Source: Streptomyces benahoarensis
GTDB lineage: Bacteria > Actinomycetota > Actinomycetes > Streptomycetales > Streptomycetaceae
Assembly: GCF_007280575.1 (NCBI RefSeq)
Contig: NZ_VKJP01000007.1
Location: forward strand, 1-57,818
Direction of reading: 5' to 3'
DNA length: 57,818 nt
Position 1 is the first letter of the stretch; every line of letters begins with the position of its first letter. The notes under the pieces were generated by a model. The model searched no databases. It worked only from the letters and a program-made list of their open reading frames with translations, and was not told the DNA's origin. The translations under genes and the position numbers were made by a program. Shown one piece after another: positions 44,920 to 53,133 of the stretch.

Positions 44920-46337
44920 CGCTCCCCACGGAGACTGCCCACCCCGAGCTCGACGGACTGGGCAAGTACGAATACGGCTGGGCCGACTCCGACGTGGCCG
45001 GCGCCTCCGCCAAGCGCGGTCTGTCCGAGGACGTCGTCCGCGACATCTCGGCCAAGAAGAACGAGCCGGAGTGGATGCTCAAGCTCCGTCTCAAGGGCCT
45101 GAAGCTGTTCGACAAGAAGCCCATGCCCAACTGGGGCTCCGACCTCTCGGGCATCGACTTCGACAACATCAAGTACTTCGTCCGCTCCACCGAGGCGCAG
45201 GCCGCCTCCTGGGAGGACCTGCCCGAGGACATCAAGAACACCTACGACAAGCTGGGCATCCCCGAGGCGGAGAAGCAGCGCCTGGTCGCCGGTGTCGCCG
45301 CGCAGTACGAGTCCGAGGTCGTCTACCACCAGATCCGAGAGGACCTGGAGCAGCAGGGCGTCATCTTCCTGGACACCGACACCGCGCTGAAGGAGCACCC
45401 GGAGCTCTTCCAGGAGTACTTCGGCACGGTCATCCCGGTCGGCGACAACAAGTTCGCGTCGCTGAACACCGCGGTCTGGTCCGGCGGGTCCTTCATCTAC
45501 GTCCCCAAGGGTGTCCAGGTCGACATCCCGCTGCAGGCGTACTTCCGGATCAACACCGAGAACATGGGCCAGTTCGAGCGGACGCTGATCATCGTCGACG
45601 AGGGCGCCTACGTGCACTACGTCGAGGGCTGCACCGCCCCGATCTACAAGTCGGACTCGCTGCACTCCGCGGTCGTCGAGATCATCGTGAAGAAGGGCGG
45701 CCGCTGCCGCTACACGACGATCCAGAACTGGTCGAACAACGTCTACAACCTCGTCACCAAGCGCGCCGTCGCCTACGAGGGCGCGACGATGGAGTGGATC
45801 GACGGCAACCTCGGCTCCAAGGTGACCATGAAGTACCCCGCGGTCTACCTCATGGGCGAGCACGCCAAGGGCGAGACGCTGTCCATCGCCTTCGCGGGCG
45901 AGGGCCAGCACCAGGACGCCGGTTCCAAGATGGTCCACATGGCGCCGAACACCTCCTCCAACATCGTCTCCAAGTCGGTGGCGCGTGGCGGTGGCCGCAC
46001 CTCGTACCGCGGTCTGGTCGAGATCGGTGAGGGCGCGGCGGGCTCCAAGTCCAACGTGCTGTGCGACGCGCTGCTGGTCGACACCATTTCCCGCTCGGAC
46101 ACCTACCCCTACGTCGACGTCCGTGAGGACGACGTGTCGATGGGCCACGAGGCGACCGTCTCCAAGGTGAGCGAGGACCAGCTCTTCTACCTGATGGCCC
46201 GTGGCCTGACGGAGTTCGAGGCCATGGCGATGATCGTGCGCGGCTTCGTCGAGCCGATCGCCAAGGAGCTCCCGATGGAGTACGCGCTGGAGCTCAACCG
46301 GCTGATCGAGCTGCAGATGGAAGGCGCGGTCGGCTGA
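44916..46337 (+). CDS. sufB: Fe-S cluster assembly protein SufB
   Basis: SufB is the scaffold subunit on which new clusters form, in a complex with SufC and SufD. The 473-residue protein starts [20 protein letters not shown] inside the sufR stop. Family motifs include [18 protein letters not shown], the functional cysteine in [34 protein letters not shown], and [20 protein letters not shown]. It has no intein insertion, unlike some mycobacterial versions. Confidence 0.97.
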   Translation: MTLPTETAHPELDGLGKYEYGWADSDVAGASAKRGLSEDVVRDISAKKNEPEWMLKLRLKGLKLFDKKPMPNWGSDLSGIDFDNIKYFVRSTEAQAASWEDLPEDIKNTYDKLGIPEAEKQRLVAGVAAQYESEVVYHQIREDLEQQGVIFLDTDTALKEHPELFQEYFGTVIPVGDNKFASLNTAVWSGGSFIYVPKGVQVDIPLQAYFRINTENMGQFERTLIIVDEGAYVHYVEGCTAPIYKSDSLHSAVVEIIVKKGGRCRYTTIQNWSNNVYNLVTKRAVAYEGATMEWIDGNLGSKVTMKYPAVYLMGEHAKGETLSIAFAGEGQHQDAGSKMVHMAPNTSSNIVSKSVARGGGRTSYRGLVEIGEGAAGSKSNVLCDALLVDTISRSDTYPYVDVREDDVSMGHEATVSKVSEDQLFYLMARGLTEFEAMAMIVRGFVEPIAKELPMEYALELNRLIELQMEGAVG

Positions 46338-46423
46338 CGGCCACGGCACACCCCTGACCGACGCGGCGGCCTTCCTCCGGGAGGGCCGAGTATCGCAACG
46401 AGAAAGCGAGCACGACGACAGCC

Positions 46424-47605
46424 ATGGCTGAGGCTCAGAACATCCCGGCGGGTTCCACGACCACCGGTTCCATCGCGGTGGCCGCGGAGTCCACCGTCGC
46501 CACCCGCATGAGTGCGCCGCCGTCCTACGACGTGGCGGACTTCCCGGTGCCGCACGGCCGGGAGGAGGAGTGGCGGTTCACCCCCCTCGCCCGCCTGAAG
46601 GGCCTGCACGACGGCACCGCGGTCGGCGACGGCGGCATCCTCGTCACCGTCGAGGCCCCGGCGGACGTCACCCAGGAGACCGTGGACCGCGACGACCCGC
46701 GGGTCGGCAAGGCCGGTACCCCCGTGGACCGCGTCGCCGCGCAGGCGTACACCTCCTTCGAGAAGGCGCACGTCGTCACCGTTCCCAAGGACACCCAGCT
46801 CACCGAGCCGATCCGGATCGGTGTGCAGGGCCAGGGCGGCACCGCCTTCGGCCACCAGGTCATCGAGCTGGGCGCGTTCGCCGAGGCGGTCGTCGTCATC
46901 GACCACACCGGCGACGCCACCCTCGCCGCCAACGTCGACTACCTCCTCGGTGACGGCGCCAAGCTGACCGTCGTCTCCGTCCAGGACTGGGACGACACCG
47001 CCGTCCACGTCGGCCAGCACAACGCGCTGATCGGCCGCGACGCGAGCTTCAAGTCCGTCGTCGTCACCTTCGGCGGCGACCTCGTCCGGCTGCACCCGCG
47101 GGTCGCCTACGCGGCGCCCGGCGGCGAGGCGGAGCTGTACGGCCTGTACTTCACCGAGGCCGGTCAGCACCAGGAGCACCGCCTCATGGTCGACCACTCG
47201 GTGCCCAACTGCCGCTCGCACGTCACGTACAAGGGCGCCCTCCAGGGCGACGACGCGCACGCGGTGTGGATCGGTGACGTCCTCATCCAGGCGTCCGCCA
47301 CCGGCACGGACACCTACGAGCTCAACCGCAACCTCGTCCTCACCGACGGCGCGCGGGTCGACTCGGTCCCCAACCTGGAGATCGAGACCGGCGAGATCGT
47401 CGGCGCCGGTCACGCCTCGGCGACCGGCCGCTTCGACGATGAGCAGCTGTTCTACCTGATGGCCCGCGGCATCCCGGCCGAGGAGGCCCGCCGCCTGGTC
47501 GTGCGCGGCTTCTTCGCCGAGCTGATCCAGCAGATCGGCCTGCCGGACGTCGAAGAGCGGCTGATGCGCAAGATCGAGGCCGAGCTGGAAGCGGCCGCGG
47601 CATGA
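46424..47605 (+). CDS. sufD: Fe-S cluster assembly protein SufD
   Basis: SufD pairs with SufB and SufC in the SufBC2D scaffold complex. The 393-residue protein shares the C-terminal beta-helix core (YRGALQG-like VTYKGALQGDDAHAVWIGDV, NLVLTDGARVDSVPNLEIET, and [20 protein letters not shown] with a conserved His). An 86-base spacer with a small GGCCTTCCTC/GAGGGCC-type hairpin (46368-46387) separates it from sufB. Its stop overlaps the next gene as ATGA. ATG 46424 is preferred because of the conserved MAEAQNIPAGS-type start. Confidence 0.95.
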   Translation: MAEAQNIPAGSTTTGSIAVAAESTVATRMSAPPSYDVADFPVPHGREEEWRFTPLARLKGLHDGTAVGDGGILVTVEAPADVTQETVDRDDPRVGKAGTPVDRVAAQAYTSFEKAHVVTVPKDTQLTEPIRIGVQGQGGTAFGHQVIELGAFAEAVVVIDHTGDATLAANVDYLLGDGAKLTVVSVQDWDDTAVHVGQHNALIGRDASFKSVVVTFGGDLVRLHPRVAYAAPGGEAELYGLYFTEAGQHQEHRLMVDHSVPNCRSHVTYKGALQGDDAHAVWIGDVLIQASATGTDTYELNRNLVLTDGARVDSVPNLEIETGEIVGAGHASATGRFDDEQLFYLMARGIPAEEARRLVVRGFFAELIQQIGLPDVEERLMRKIEAELEAAAA

Positions 47606-47931
47606 GCTACGTACGTGTGGCGACACTGGGCGAGCTGGCGGAGGACACCCCGAAGCGGGTGGAAATCGACGGCACGCCGGTCTCCCTCGTCCGTACCGAG
47701 GGCGAGGTGTTCGCGATCAACGACATCTGCTCGCACGCGAACGTCTCCCTGTCGGAGGGCGAGGTCGAGGACTGCTCGATCGAGTGCTGGCTGCACGGAT
47801 CGAGCTTCGACCTGCGCACCGGCAAGCCGTCCGGCCTCCCCGCGACGCGTCCCGTCCCCGTTTACCCCGTCAAGATCGAAGGAGAGGGCCCGGAAGCCTC
47901 CGTGTTCGTCTCCGTCACCCAGGAGTCCTGA
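47602..47931 (+). CDS. Rieske-type non-heme [2Fe-2S] ferredoxin in the suf operon
   Basis: The 109-residue cytoplasmic protein has the Rieske ligands CSH (ICSHANVSL) and CxxH (ECWLHGSSFD), without the disulfide cysteines of high-potential Rieske proteins. It resembles the small ferredoxin component of dioxygenases. Its fixed place between sufD and sufC in Streptomyces suggests it supplies electrons to, or is a test acceptor for, cluster assembly. It has no signal peptide, unlike the Tat Rieske protein at 17466. Confidence 0.93.
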   Translation: MSYVRVATLGELAEDTPKRVEIDGTPVSLVRTEGEVFAINDICSHANVSLSEGEVEDCSIECWLHGSSFDLRTGKPSGLPATRPVPVYPVKIEGEGPEASVFVSVTQES

Positions 47932-47938
47932 GTTCCCC

Positions 47939-48703
47939 ATGGCAACGCTTGAGATCCACGACCTGCACGTCTCCGTCGAAGCCGAGAACGGCCCGCGCGA
48001 GATCCTGAAGGGCGTCGACCTGACCGTGAAGCAGGGCGAGACGCACGCCATCATGGGCCCCAACGGCTCCGGCAAGTCGACCCTCGCGTACTCCCTCGCA
48101 GGTCACCCCAAGTACACGATCACCGGCGGCACCGTCACCCTCGACGGCGAGGACGTCCTGGAGATGTCCGTCGACGAGCGCGCCCGCGCCGGTGTCTTCC
48201 TCGCCATGCAGTACCCGGTCGAGGTCCCCGGCGTCTCCGTCTCCAACTTCCTGCGCACCTCCGCCACCGCCGTCCGCGGCGAGGCCCCCAAGCTGCGGCT
48301 GTGGGTCAAGGAGGTCAAGGAGGCCATGGAGCGGCTCCAGATGGACCCCGCGTTCGCCGAGCGCAACGTCAACGAGGGCTTCTCCGGCGGTGAGAAGAAG
48401 CGCCACGAGATCCTTCAGCTGGAGCTGCTCAAGCCGAAGATCGCGATCCTCGACGAGACCGACTCCGGCCTCGACGTCGACGCGCTGCGCACCGTCTCCG
48501 AGGGCGTCAACCGCGTCCGCGAGAGCGGCGAGGTCGGCACCCTGCTGATCACCCACTACACGCGCATCCTGCGCTACATCAAGCCCGACCAGGTCCACGT
48601 CTTCGCGGCCGGCCGCATCGTCGAGTCCGGCGGTGCCGAGCTGGCCGACAAGCTGGAGGCCGAGGGCTACGAGGAGTACACGAAGGGCGGCGCGACCCTG
48701 TGA
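47939..48703 (+). CDS. sufC: Fe-S cluster assembly ATPase SufC
   Basis: SufC is the ABC-type ATPase of the scaffold complex. The 254-residue protein shows Walker A MGPNGSGKSTLAYSLAG, the Q-loop AMQYPVEVPGVSVSNFL, signature FSGGEKKRHEILQ and Walker B AILDETDSGLDVDAL, then ITHYTRILRYIKPDQVHVF. The aspartate-threonine-aspartate after Walker B Glu is the SufC-specific form. The start follows AGGAGTCC. A small coupled ORF and hairpin lie between it and sufS. Confidence 0.97.
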   Translation: MATLEIHDLHVSVEAENGPREILKGVDLTVKQGETHAIMGPNGSGKSTLAYSLAGHPKYTITGGTVTLDGEDVLEMSVDERARAGVFLAMQYPVEVPGVSVSNFLRTSATAVRGEAPKLRLWVKEVKEAMERLQMDPAFAERNVNEGFSGGEKKRHEILQLELLKPKIAILDETDSGLDVDALRTVSEGVNRVRESGEVGTLLITHYTRILRYIKPDQVHVFAAGRIVESGGAELADKLEAEGYEEYTKGGATL

Positions 48704-48792
48704 GCGACGCACGCGAGGCCACCGGCCTGCGGACGACCTGCGACCCGCAGGTGCGCCTCGCGGGCGCAGCAGAGGAAGGGGCAGGGGCGTGA
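48700..48792 (+). CDS. Possible 30-codon bridging ORF between sufC and sufS
   Basis: The GTG at 48700 overlaps the sufC stop (GTGA) and the TGA at 48790-48792 overlaps the sufS GTG (GTGA). The frame is open for exactly the gap and 25 of 30 codons end in G or C. The peptide begins MSDAREATGLRTTCDPQVR and has one Cys. It may be a real microprotein or just a translated spacer that keeps ribosomes coupled from sufC to sufS and melts the hairpin (48712-48762). Confidence 0.45.
   Translation: MSDAREATGLRTTCDPQVRLAGAAEEGAGA
48712..48762 (+). other. Hairpin between sufC and sufS
   Basis: Outer arms CGCGAGGC (48712-48719) and GCCTCGCG (48755-48762) enclose inner arms CTGCGG (48727-48732) and CCGCAG (48745-48750). 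It lies inside the bridging ORF. It may attenuate transcription or mark a processing point that sets the sufBDC to sufS ratio. Confidence 0.5.
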
Positions 48793-50045
48793 CACAGATT
48801 CCGGGCCTCCTCGATACCGAGGCGATCCGCAAGGACTTCCCCCTCCTGGACCGTCAGGTCCACGAGGGCAAGAAGATCGTGTACCTGGACAACGCGGCGA
48901 CATCGCAGAAGCCGCGCCAGGTGCTCGACGCGCTGAACGCCTACTACGAGCGCCACAACGCCAACGTCCACCGCGGTGTGCACGTCCTCGCCGAGGAGGC
49001 CACGGAGCTGTACGAAGGCGCCCGCGACAAGGTCGCCGCCTTCATCAACGCTCCGAGCCGCGACGAGGTGATCTTCACCAAGAACGCCTCCGAGTCGCTC
49101 AACCTCGTGGCCAACATGCTCGGTTGGGCCGATGAGCCCTACCGGGTGGACCACGACACCGAGATCGTCATCACGGAGATGGAGCACCACTCCAACATCG
49201 TTCCGTGGCAGCTGCTGTCGCAGCGCACCGGCGCGAAGCTGAAGTGGTTCGGCCTCACCGACGACGGGCGGCTCGACCTCTCCAACGTCGACGAGGTCAT
49301 CACCGACCGCACCAAGGTCGTCTCCTTCACCCTGGTCTCCAATCTCCTGGGCACCATCAACCCGGTGGAGACGATCATCCGGCGGGCCCAGGAGGTCGGC
49401 GCGCTGGTCGTCATCGACGCCTCGCAGGCCGCCCCGCACATGGTGCTGGACGTCCAGGCCCTCCAGGCCGACTTCGTGGCCTTCACCGGCCACAAGATGT
49501 GCGGCCCGACCGGCATCGGCGTCCTCTGGGGCCGCCAGGAGCTGCTGGAGGACCTCCCGCCGTTCCTCGGTGGCGGCGAGATGATCGAGACCGTCTCGAT
49601 GCACTCGTCGACGTACGCTCCGGCGCCGCACAAGTTCGAGGCGGGGACGCCCCCGATCGCGCAGGCCGTGGGCCTTGGCGCGGCCGTGGACTACCTCACC
49701 GCGATCGGCATGGAGAAGATCGCCGCGCATGAGCACGCGATCACCGAGTACGCCGTCAAGCGGCTGCTGGAGGTCCCGGACCTGCGGTTCATCGGCCCGT
49801 CCACGACCGAGGACCGCGGGGCGACGATCTCCTTCACGCTCGGCGACATCCATCCGCACGACGTCGGCCAGGTGCTCGACGAGCAGGGCATCGCGGTCCG
49901 GGTCGGCCACCACTGCGCGCGGCCGGTCTGCCTGCGGTACGGAATTCCTGCGACCACCCGTGCGTCATTCTATCTGTACTCCACCCCGGCCGAGGTCGAC
50001 GCCCTGGTCGAGGGCTTGGAGTACGTCCGCAATTTCTTCGGTTAG
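48789..50045 (+). CDS. sufS: Cysteine desulfurase SufS
   Basis: SufS takes sulfur from cysteine, via a PLP cofactor, for cluster assembly. The GTG start follows AAGGGGCAGGGGC. The 418-residue protein has YLDNAATSQKP, the histidine near EMEHHSNIVPW, the PLP lysine in FVAFTGHKMCGPTGIG, and the persulfide cysteine in RVGHHCARPVCLRYGIPATT. It is of the class II (SufS) type that works with SufU. Confidence 0.97.
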   Translation: MTQIPGLLDTEAIRKDFPLLDRQVHEGKKIVYLDNAATSQKPRQVLDALNAYYERHNANVHRGVHVLAEEATELYEGARDKVAAFINAPSRDEVIFTKNASESLNLVANMLGWADEPYRVDHDTEIVITEMEHHSNIVPWQLLSQRTGAKLKWFGLTDDGRLDLSNVDEVITDRTKVVSFTLVSNLLGTINPVETIIRRAQEVGALVVIDASQAAPHMVLDVQALQADFVAFTGHKMCGPTGIGVLWGRQELLEDLPPFLGGGEMIETVSMHSSTYAPAPHKFEAGTPPIAQAVGLGAAVDYLTAIGMEKIAAHEHAITEYAVKRLLEVPDLRFIGPSTTEDRGATISFTLGDIHPHDVGQVLDEQGIAVRVGHHCARPVCLRYGIPATTRASFYLYSTPAEVDALVEGLEYVRNFFG

Positions 50046-50099
50046 ACAGACAGAGCGGTAGACCACGCACAGCGGATGAGGACGAGGACTGACTGAGCC

Positions 50100-50558
50100 G
50101 TGAAGCTGGATTCGATGTACCAGGACGTCATCCTGGACCACTACAAGCACCCGCACGGGCGCGGTCTTCGGGACGGCGATGCCGAGGTGCACCACACCAA
50201 CCCCACCTGCGGGGACGAGATCACCCTGCGGGTGCGGCTGGACGGCACGACCGTCGCGGACGTGTCCTACGACGGCCAGGGCTGCTCCATCAGCCAGGCC
50301 AGCGCCTCGGTGCTCAACGACCTGATCGTCGGCAAGCAGCTCGGGGAGGCGCAGCGGATCCAGGAGACCTTCCTGGAGCTGATGCAGTCCAAGGGCAAGG
50401 TCGAGCCGGACGACGCGATGGAGGAGGTGCTGGAGGACGCCGTGGCGTTCGCCGGCGTCTCGAAGTACCCGGCACGGGTGAAGTGCGCCCTGCTCAGCTG
50501 GATGGCCTGGAAGGACGCCACGGCCAAGGCCCTCTCCGAGGAGGCGAAAACCGCATGA
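50100..50558 (+). CDS. sufU: SufU-type zinc sulfurtransferase/scaffold
   Basis: SufU accepts sulfur from SufS. The 152-residue protein has the three conserved cysteines and aspartate of the family: NPTCGDEITL, GQGCSISQASASV and YPARVKCALLSW. The start codon is GTG at 50100, with GAGGACTGACTGAGCC upstream. Its stop overlaps the next gene by ATGA. Confidence 0.95.
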   Translation: MKLDSMYQDVILDHYKHPHGRGLRDGDAEVHHTNPTCGDEITLRVRLDGTTVADVSYDGQGCSISQASASVLNDLIVGKQLGEAQRIQETFLELMQSKGKVEPDDAMEEVLEDAVAFAGVSKYPARVKCALLSWMAWKDATAKALSEEAKTA

Positions 50559-50896
50559 CCGACACGCCCGAGAACACCCTGACCAAGCCGGCCTCGGAGG
50601 AAGAGGTCCGCGAGGCCCTGTACGACGTCGTCGACCCCGAGCTGGGGATCGATGTCGTCAACCTCGGCCTGATCTACGGCATCCACATCGACGACGCCAA
50701 CATCGCCACCATCGACATGACGCTGACGTCCGCGGCCTGCCCGCTGACCGACGTCATCGAGGACCAGGCGAAGTCCGCCACGGACGGCATCGTCAACGAG
50801 CTGAAGATCAACTGGGTCTGGATGCCCCCGTGGGGTCCCGACAAGATCACCGACGACGGCCGCGAGCAGCTGCGCGCCCTGGGCTTCAACGTCTGA
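50555..50896 (+). CDS. sufT: SufT-like DUF59 (MIP18 family) protein
   Basis: DUF59 proteins assist maturation of Fe-S proteins. The 113-residue protein has DVVDPELGIDVVNLGLIYGI and TLTSAACPLTDVIEDQA with the conserved Cys, and ends LRALGFNV. It is the last gene of the suf operon, coupled to sufU by ATGA. A terminator hairpin follows. Confidence 0.92.
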   Translation: MTDTPENTLTKPASEEEVREALYDVVDPELGIDVVNLGLIYGIHIDDANIATIDMTLTSAACPLTDVIEDQAKSATDGIVNELKINWVWMPPWGPDKITDDGREQLRALGFNV

Positions 50897-50916
50897 CCGA
50901 CGCCCCGTCACCCCGT

Positions 50917-50955
50917 ACGGCCGTGCCTTCCGAACACCTCGGAGGGCACGGCCGT
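50917..50955 (+). terminator. Terminator after the suf operon
   Basis: A 17-bp stem (50917-50933 with 50939-50955) with one G-U wobble and a 5-base loop. Confidence 0.85.
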
Positions 50956-50978
50956 CGGCGTGTGCGGCCCCCCGGATG

Positions 50979-51008
50979 TGTACATCTGTACATATCGCCG
51001 GTTAGGCT
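50979..51008 (+). promoter_or_regulatory. Promoter/operator of the SMR-TetR pair
   Basis: TGTACA at 50979-50984 serves as a -35-like box, 18 bp before TAGGCT (51003-51008). The transcript would begin at the ATG (51015), so it is leaderless. TGTACA is repeated at 50987-50992, giving TGTACA-TC-TGTACA, a likely operator for the TetR protein encoded second in the operon. Confidence 0.7.
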
Positions 51009-51014
51009 CGCGCC

Positions 51015-51335
51015 ATGGCCTATCTGACGCTGGCCGGGGCGATCCTCTCGGAGATCCTGGCGACCACCGCGATGAAGTACAGCGACGGCTTCAGCAGGCT
51101 GTGGCCCTCGCTCGCCTCCCTGGCCGGGTACCTCGTGGCCTTCACCCTGCTCGCCCGGACCCTCCGATCGATGAGCGTCGGCACGGCGTACGCGATCTGG
51201 GCCGGGGCCGGTACGGCGGTGATCGCGGCGATCGGCATGATCTTCCTGGGCGAGAACACGAGCCCGCTGAAGATCCTCGGGGTGCTGCTGGTCATCGCGG
51301 GCGTCGTGGTGCTCCACATGGGCGGTGCGCACTGA
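51015..51335 (+). CDS. Small multidrug resistance (SMR) family transporter
   Basis: The 106-residue protein has four membrane helices. The family glutamate (E13 or so) in the first helix is visible as LAGAILSEILATTAMKYSDG, followed by GTAYAIWAGAGTAVIAAIGM and a final LGVLLVIAGVVVLHMGGA. SMR proteins exchange protons for cationic drugs such as quaternary ammonium compounds or guanidinium. It overlaps the TetR gene by one base (TGATG) and is probably repressed by it. Confidence 0.93.
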   Translation: MAYLTLAGAILSEILATTAMKYSDGFSRLWPSLASLAGYLVAFTLLARTLRSMSVGTAYAIWAGAGTAVIAAIGMIFLGENTSPLKILGVLLVIAGVVVLHMGGAH

Positions 51336-51874
51336 TGGCCCGTCGGCACGACCCCGAACGGCGGCAGCGGATCATCGACGCGGCGATCGGCGTGGTCGCC
51401 GCCCGCGGCATCGCCGGGCTCAGCCACCGCGCGGTCGCCGCCGCCGCCGATGTCCCGCTCGGCTCGACGACGTACCACTTCGCGACCCTCGACGATCTTC
51501 TCGTCGCCGCGTTGGAGCAGGTCAACGCCGGGTGGCTGGCGGACTTCGGCCGCTGGGTGGACGAGCTGGACGGCGACGCCCCGGCGGCCGACGACGTCCT
51601 GCGGCTGGTCGCCGACACGCTCGCCGGGGACCGCACCCGGGTGGAGCTGGAGTACGAGCTGTATCTGGCGGCGCTGCGCCATCCGCGGCTGCGGCCGCTC
51701 GCCGCCGACTGCCTCGACGAGATGGCACGGCTGCTGGCCCGCCGCACCGGCGATCTGCCCACCGCCCGCGCCCTGGTGGCCTTCGCCGACGGACTGATGC
51801 TCCAGCACCTGCTGACCGGCCGCCCCTTCGAACCGGATGCGCTGCGGGACGGGTTGACGGCGGCGTTGGTCTGA
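51335..51874 (+). CDS. TetR-family regulator of the SMR transporter
   Basis: The 179-residue protein has an N-terminal HTH (QRIIDAAIGVVAARGIAGLS, then AVAAAADVPLGSTTYHFATL) and a helical effector domain. Its start overlaps the SMR stop (TGATG), so the two are translated together. It probably binds TGTACA-TC-TGTACA upstream and is released by drugs exported by the transporter. Confidence 0.9.
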   Translation: MARRHDPERRQRIIDAAIGVVAARGIAGLSHRAVAAAADVPLGSTTYHFATLDDLLVAALEQVNAGWLADFGRWVDELDGDAPAADDVLRLVADTLAGDRTRVELEYELYLAALRHPRLRPLAADCLDEMARLLARRTGDLPTARALVAFADGLMLQHLLTGRPFEPDALRDGLTAALV

Positions 51875-51973
51875 GGGGTGGGCGCTGCGGGCGGGCGTGA
51901 GCCCCCGTATCGGGTAGGCGCGGGGCCCCGGGCCGGTCAGGCTCCGGGCGCCGGGCCCGAGCGATGAGACCGG

Positions 51974-52004
51974 TTCGCCTCGGCGGGGGCCCTCCGGTTA
52001 GGTT
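51974..52004 (+). promoter_or_regulatory. Putative dapD promoter
   Basis: TTCGCC (51974-51979), a 19-bp spacer and TAGGTT (51999-52004) precede the ATG at 52011 by six bases, indicating a leaderless transcript. Confidence 0.5.
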
Positions 52005-52010
52005 TTCGGC

Positions 52011-53000
52011 ATGACCGATGCTGCTACCTCCCGTACGACCGGCGCCGTCGCCGCCGGGCTCGCCACCGTCACGCCCGACGGCACCGTCCTCGACACCTGG
52101 TTCCCCGCGCCCGCCCTGGACGCCGCGCCCGGCCCGGCCGGTACCGAGCGGCTGACCGCCGAGCAGGCGGCCGAGCTGCTGGGCGAGGCCGCGCCGCAGG
52201 CCATCGGCCCGGACCCGGTCCGCGGTGTCGAGGTCGTGGCTGTCCGCACGGTCATCGCCTCGCTCGACGACAAGCCGCTCGACGCGCACGACGTCTACCT
52301 GCGCCTGCACCTGCTCAGCCACCGGCTCGTCACGCCGCACGGCCTGAGCCTGGAGGGCCAGTTCGGGCTGCTGTCGAACGTCGCCTGGACCTCGCTCGGC
52401 CCGGTCGCCGTCGACCAGGTGGAGACGGTCCGCCTCAACGCCCGCGCCGCGGGCAAGCACCTCCAGGTCACCAGCGTCGACAAGTTCCCGCGGATGACCG
52501 ACTACGTCGCGCCCGCCGGGGTGCGGATCGCCGACGCCGACCGGGTGCGCCTGGGTGCCCACCTCGCGGCCGGTACCACCGTCATGCACGAGGGCTTCGT
52601 CAACTTCAACGCCGGTACGCTCGGCACCTCCATGATCGAGGGCCGGATCAGCGCGGGCGTCGTCATCGGCGACGGCTCCGACATCGGCGGCGGCGCCTCC
52701 ACGATGGGCACCCTCTCCGGCGGCGGCAAGCAGATCATCGCCATCGGCGAACGCTGCCTGCTCGGCGCCGAGTCCGGCATCGGTATCGCCCTCGGCGACG
52801 AGTGCGTGGTCGAGGCCGGTCTCTACGTCACCGCCGGGACCCGCGTCACGCTCCCCGACGGCCAGGTCGTCAAGGCCCTGGAGCTGTCCGGCGCCGACAA
52901 CATCCTCTTCCGCCGCAACTCCACCACCGGAGTCGTCGAGGCCCGCCCGAACAAGGCGACGTGGGGCGGCCTCAACGAGGTGCTGCACAGCCACAACTGA
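52011..53000 (+). CDS. dapD: 2,3,4,5-tetrahydropyridine-2,6-dicarboxylate N-succinyltransferase
   Basis: The enzyme uses succinyl-CoA in the diaminopimelate/lysine pathway, needed for peptidoglycan. The 329-residue protein is the long actinobacterial type: an N-terminal alpha/beta domain ([31 protein letters not shown]) and a left-handed beta helix with hexapeptide turns ([80 protein letters not shown]). It stands alone with its own promoter and terminator. Confidence 0.95.
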   Translation: MTDAATSRTTGAVAAGLATVTPDGTVLDTWFPAPALDAAPGPAGTERLTAEQAAELLGEAAPQAIGPDPVRGVEVVAVRTVIASLDDKPLDAHDVYLRLHLLSHRLVTPHGLSLEGQFGLLSNVAWTSLGPVAVDQVETVRLNARAAGKHLQVTSVDKFPRMTDYVAPAGVRIADADRVRLGAHLAAGTTVMHEGFVNFNAGTLGTSMIEGRISAGVVIGDGSDIGGGASTMGTLSGGGKQIIAIGERCLLGAESGIGIALGDECVVEAGLYVTAGTRVTLPDGQVVKALELSGADNILFRRNSTTGVVEARPNKATWGGLNEVLHSHN

Positions 53001-53021
53001 GCGGCCCCGGCCATGCGCTGA

Positions 53022-53055
53022 GAACGCCCCCGTACCGCCGTGTACGGGGGCGTTC
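53022..53055 (+). terminator. Terminator after dapD
   Basis: A perfect 14-bp stem (53022-53035 with 53042-53055) with a 6-base loop. Confidence 0.88.
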
Positions 53056-53083
53056 GCGTGCGCCCGCGCGGGAGCACGCAGGG

Positions 53084-53092
53084 TTGTCCACA
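53084..53092 (+). promoter_or_regulatory. Isolated perfect DnaA box TTGTCCACA
   Basis: The nonamer TTGTCCACA is the preferred Streptomyces DnaA site. It lies 41 bases before the EI24-type gene and just upstream of its putative -10 (TAGGGT, 53121-53126). A chance match is possible because it is a single copy. Confidence 0.4.
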
Positions 53093-53133
53093 GCCCTACC
53101 GGCCGGGCGCGGGCCGAACGTAGGGTTTGCGGT

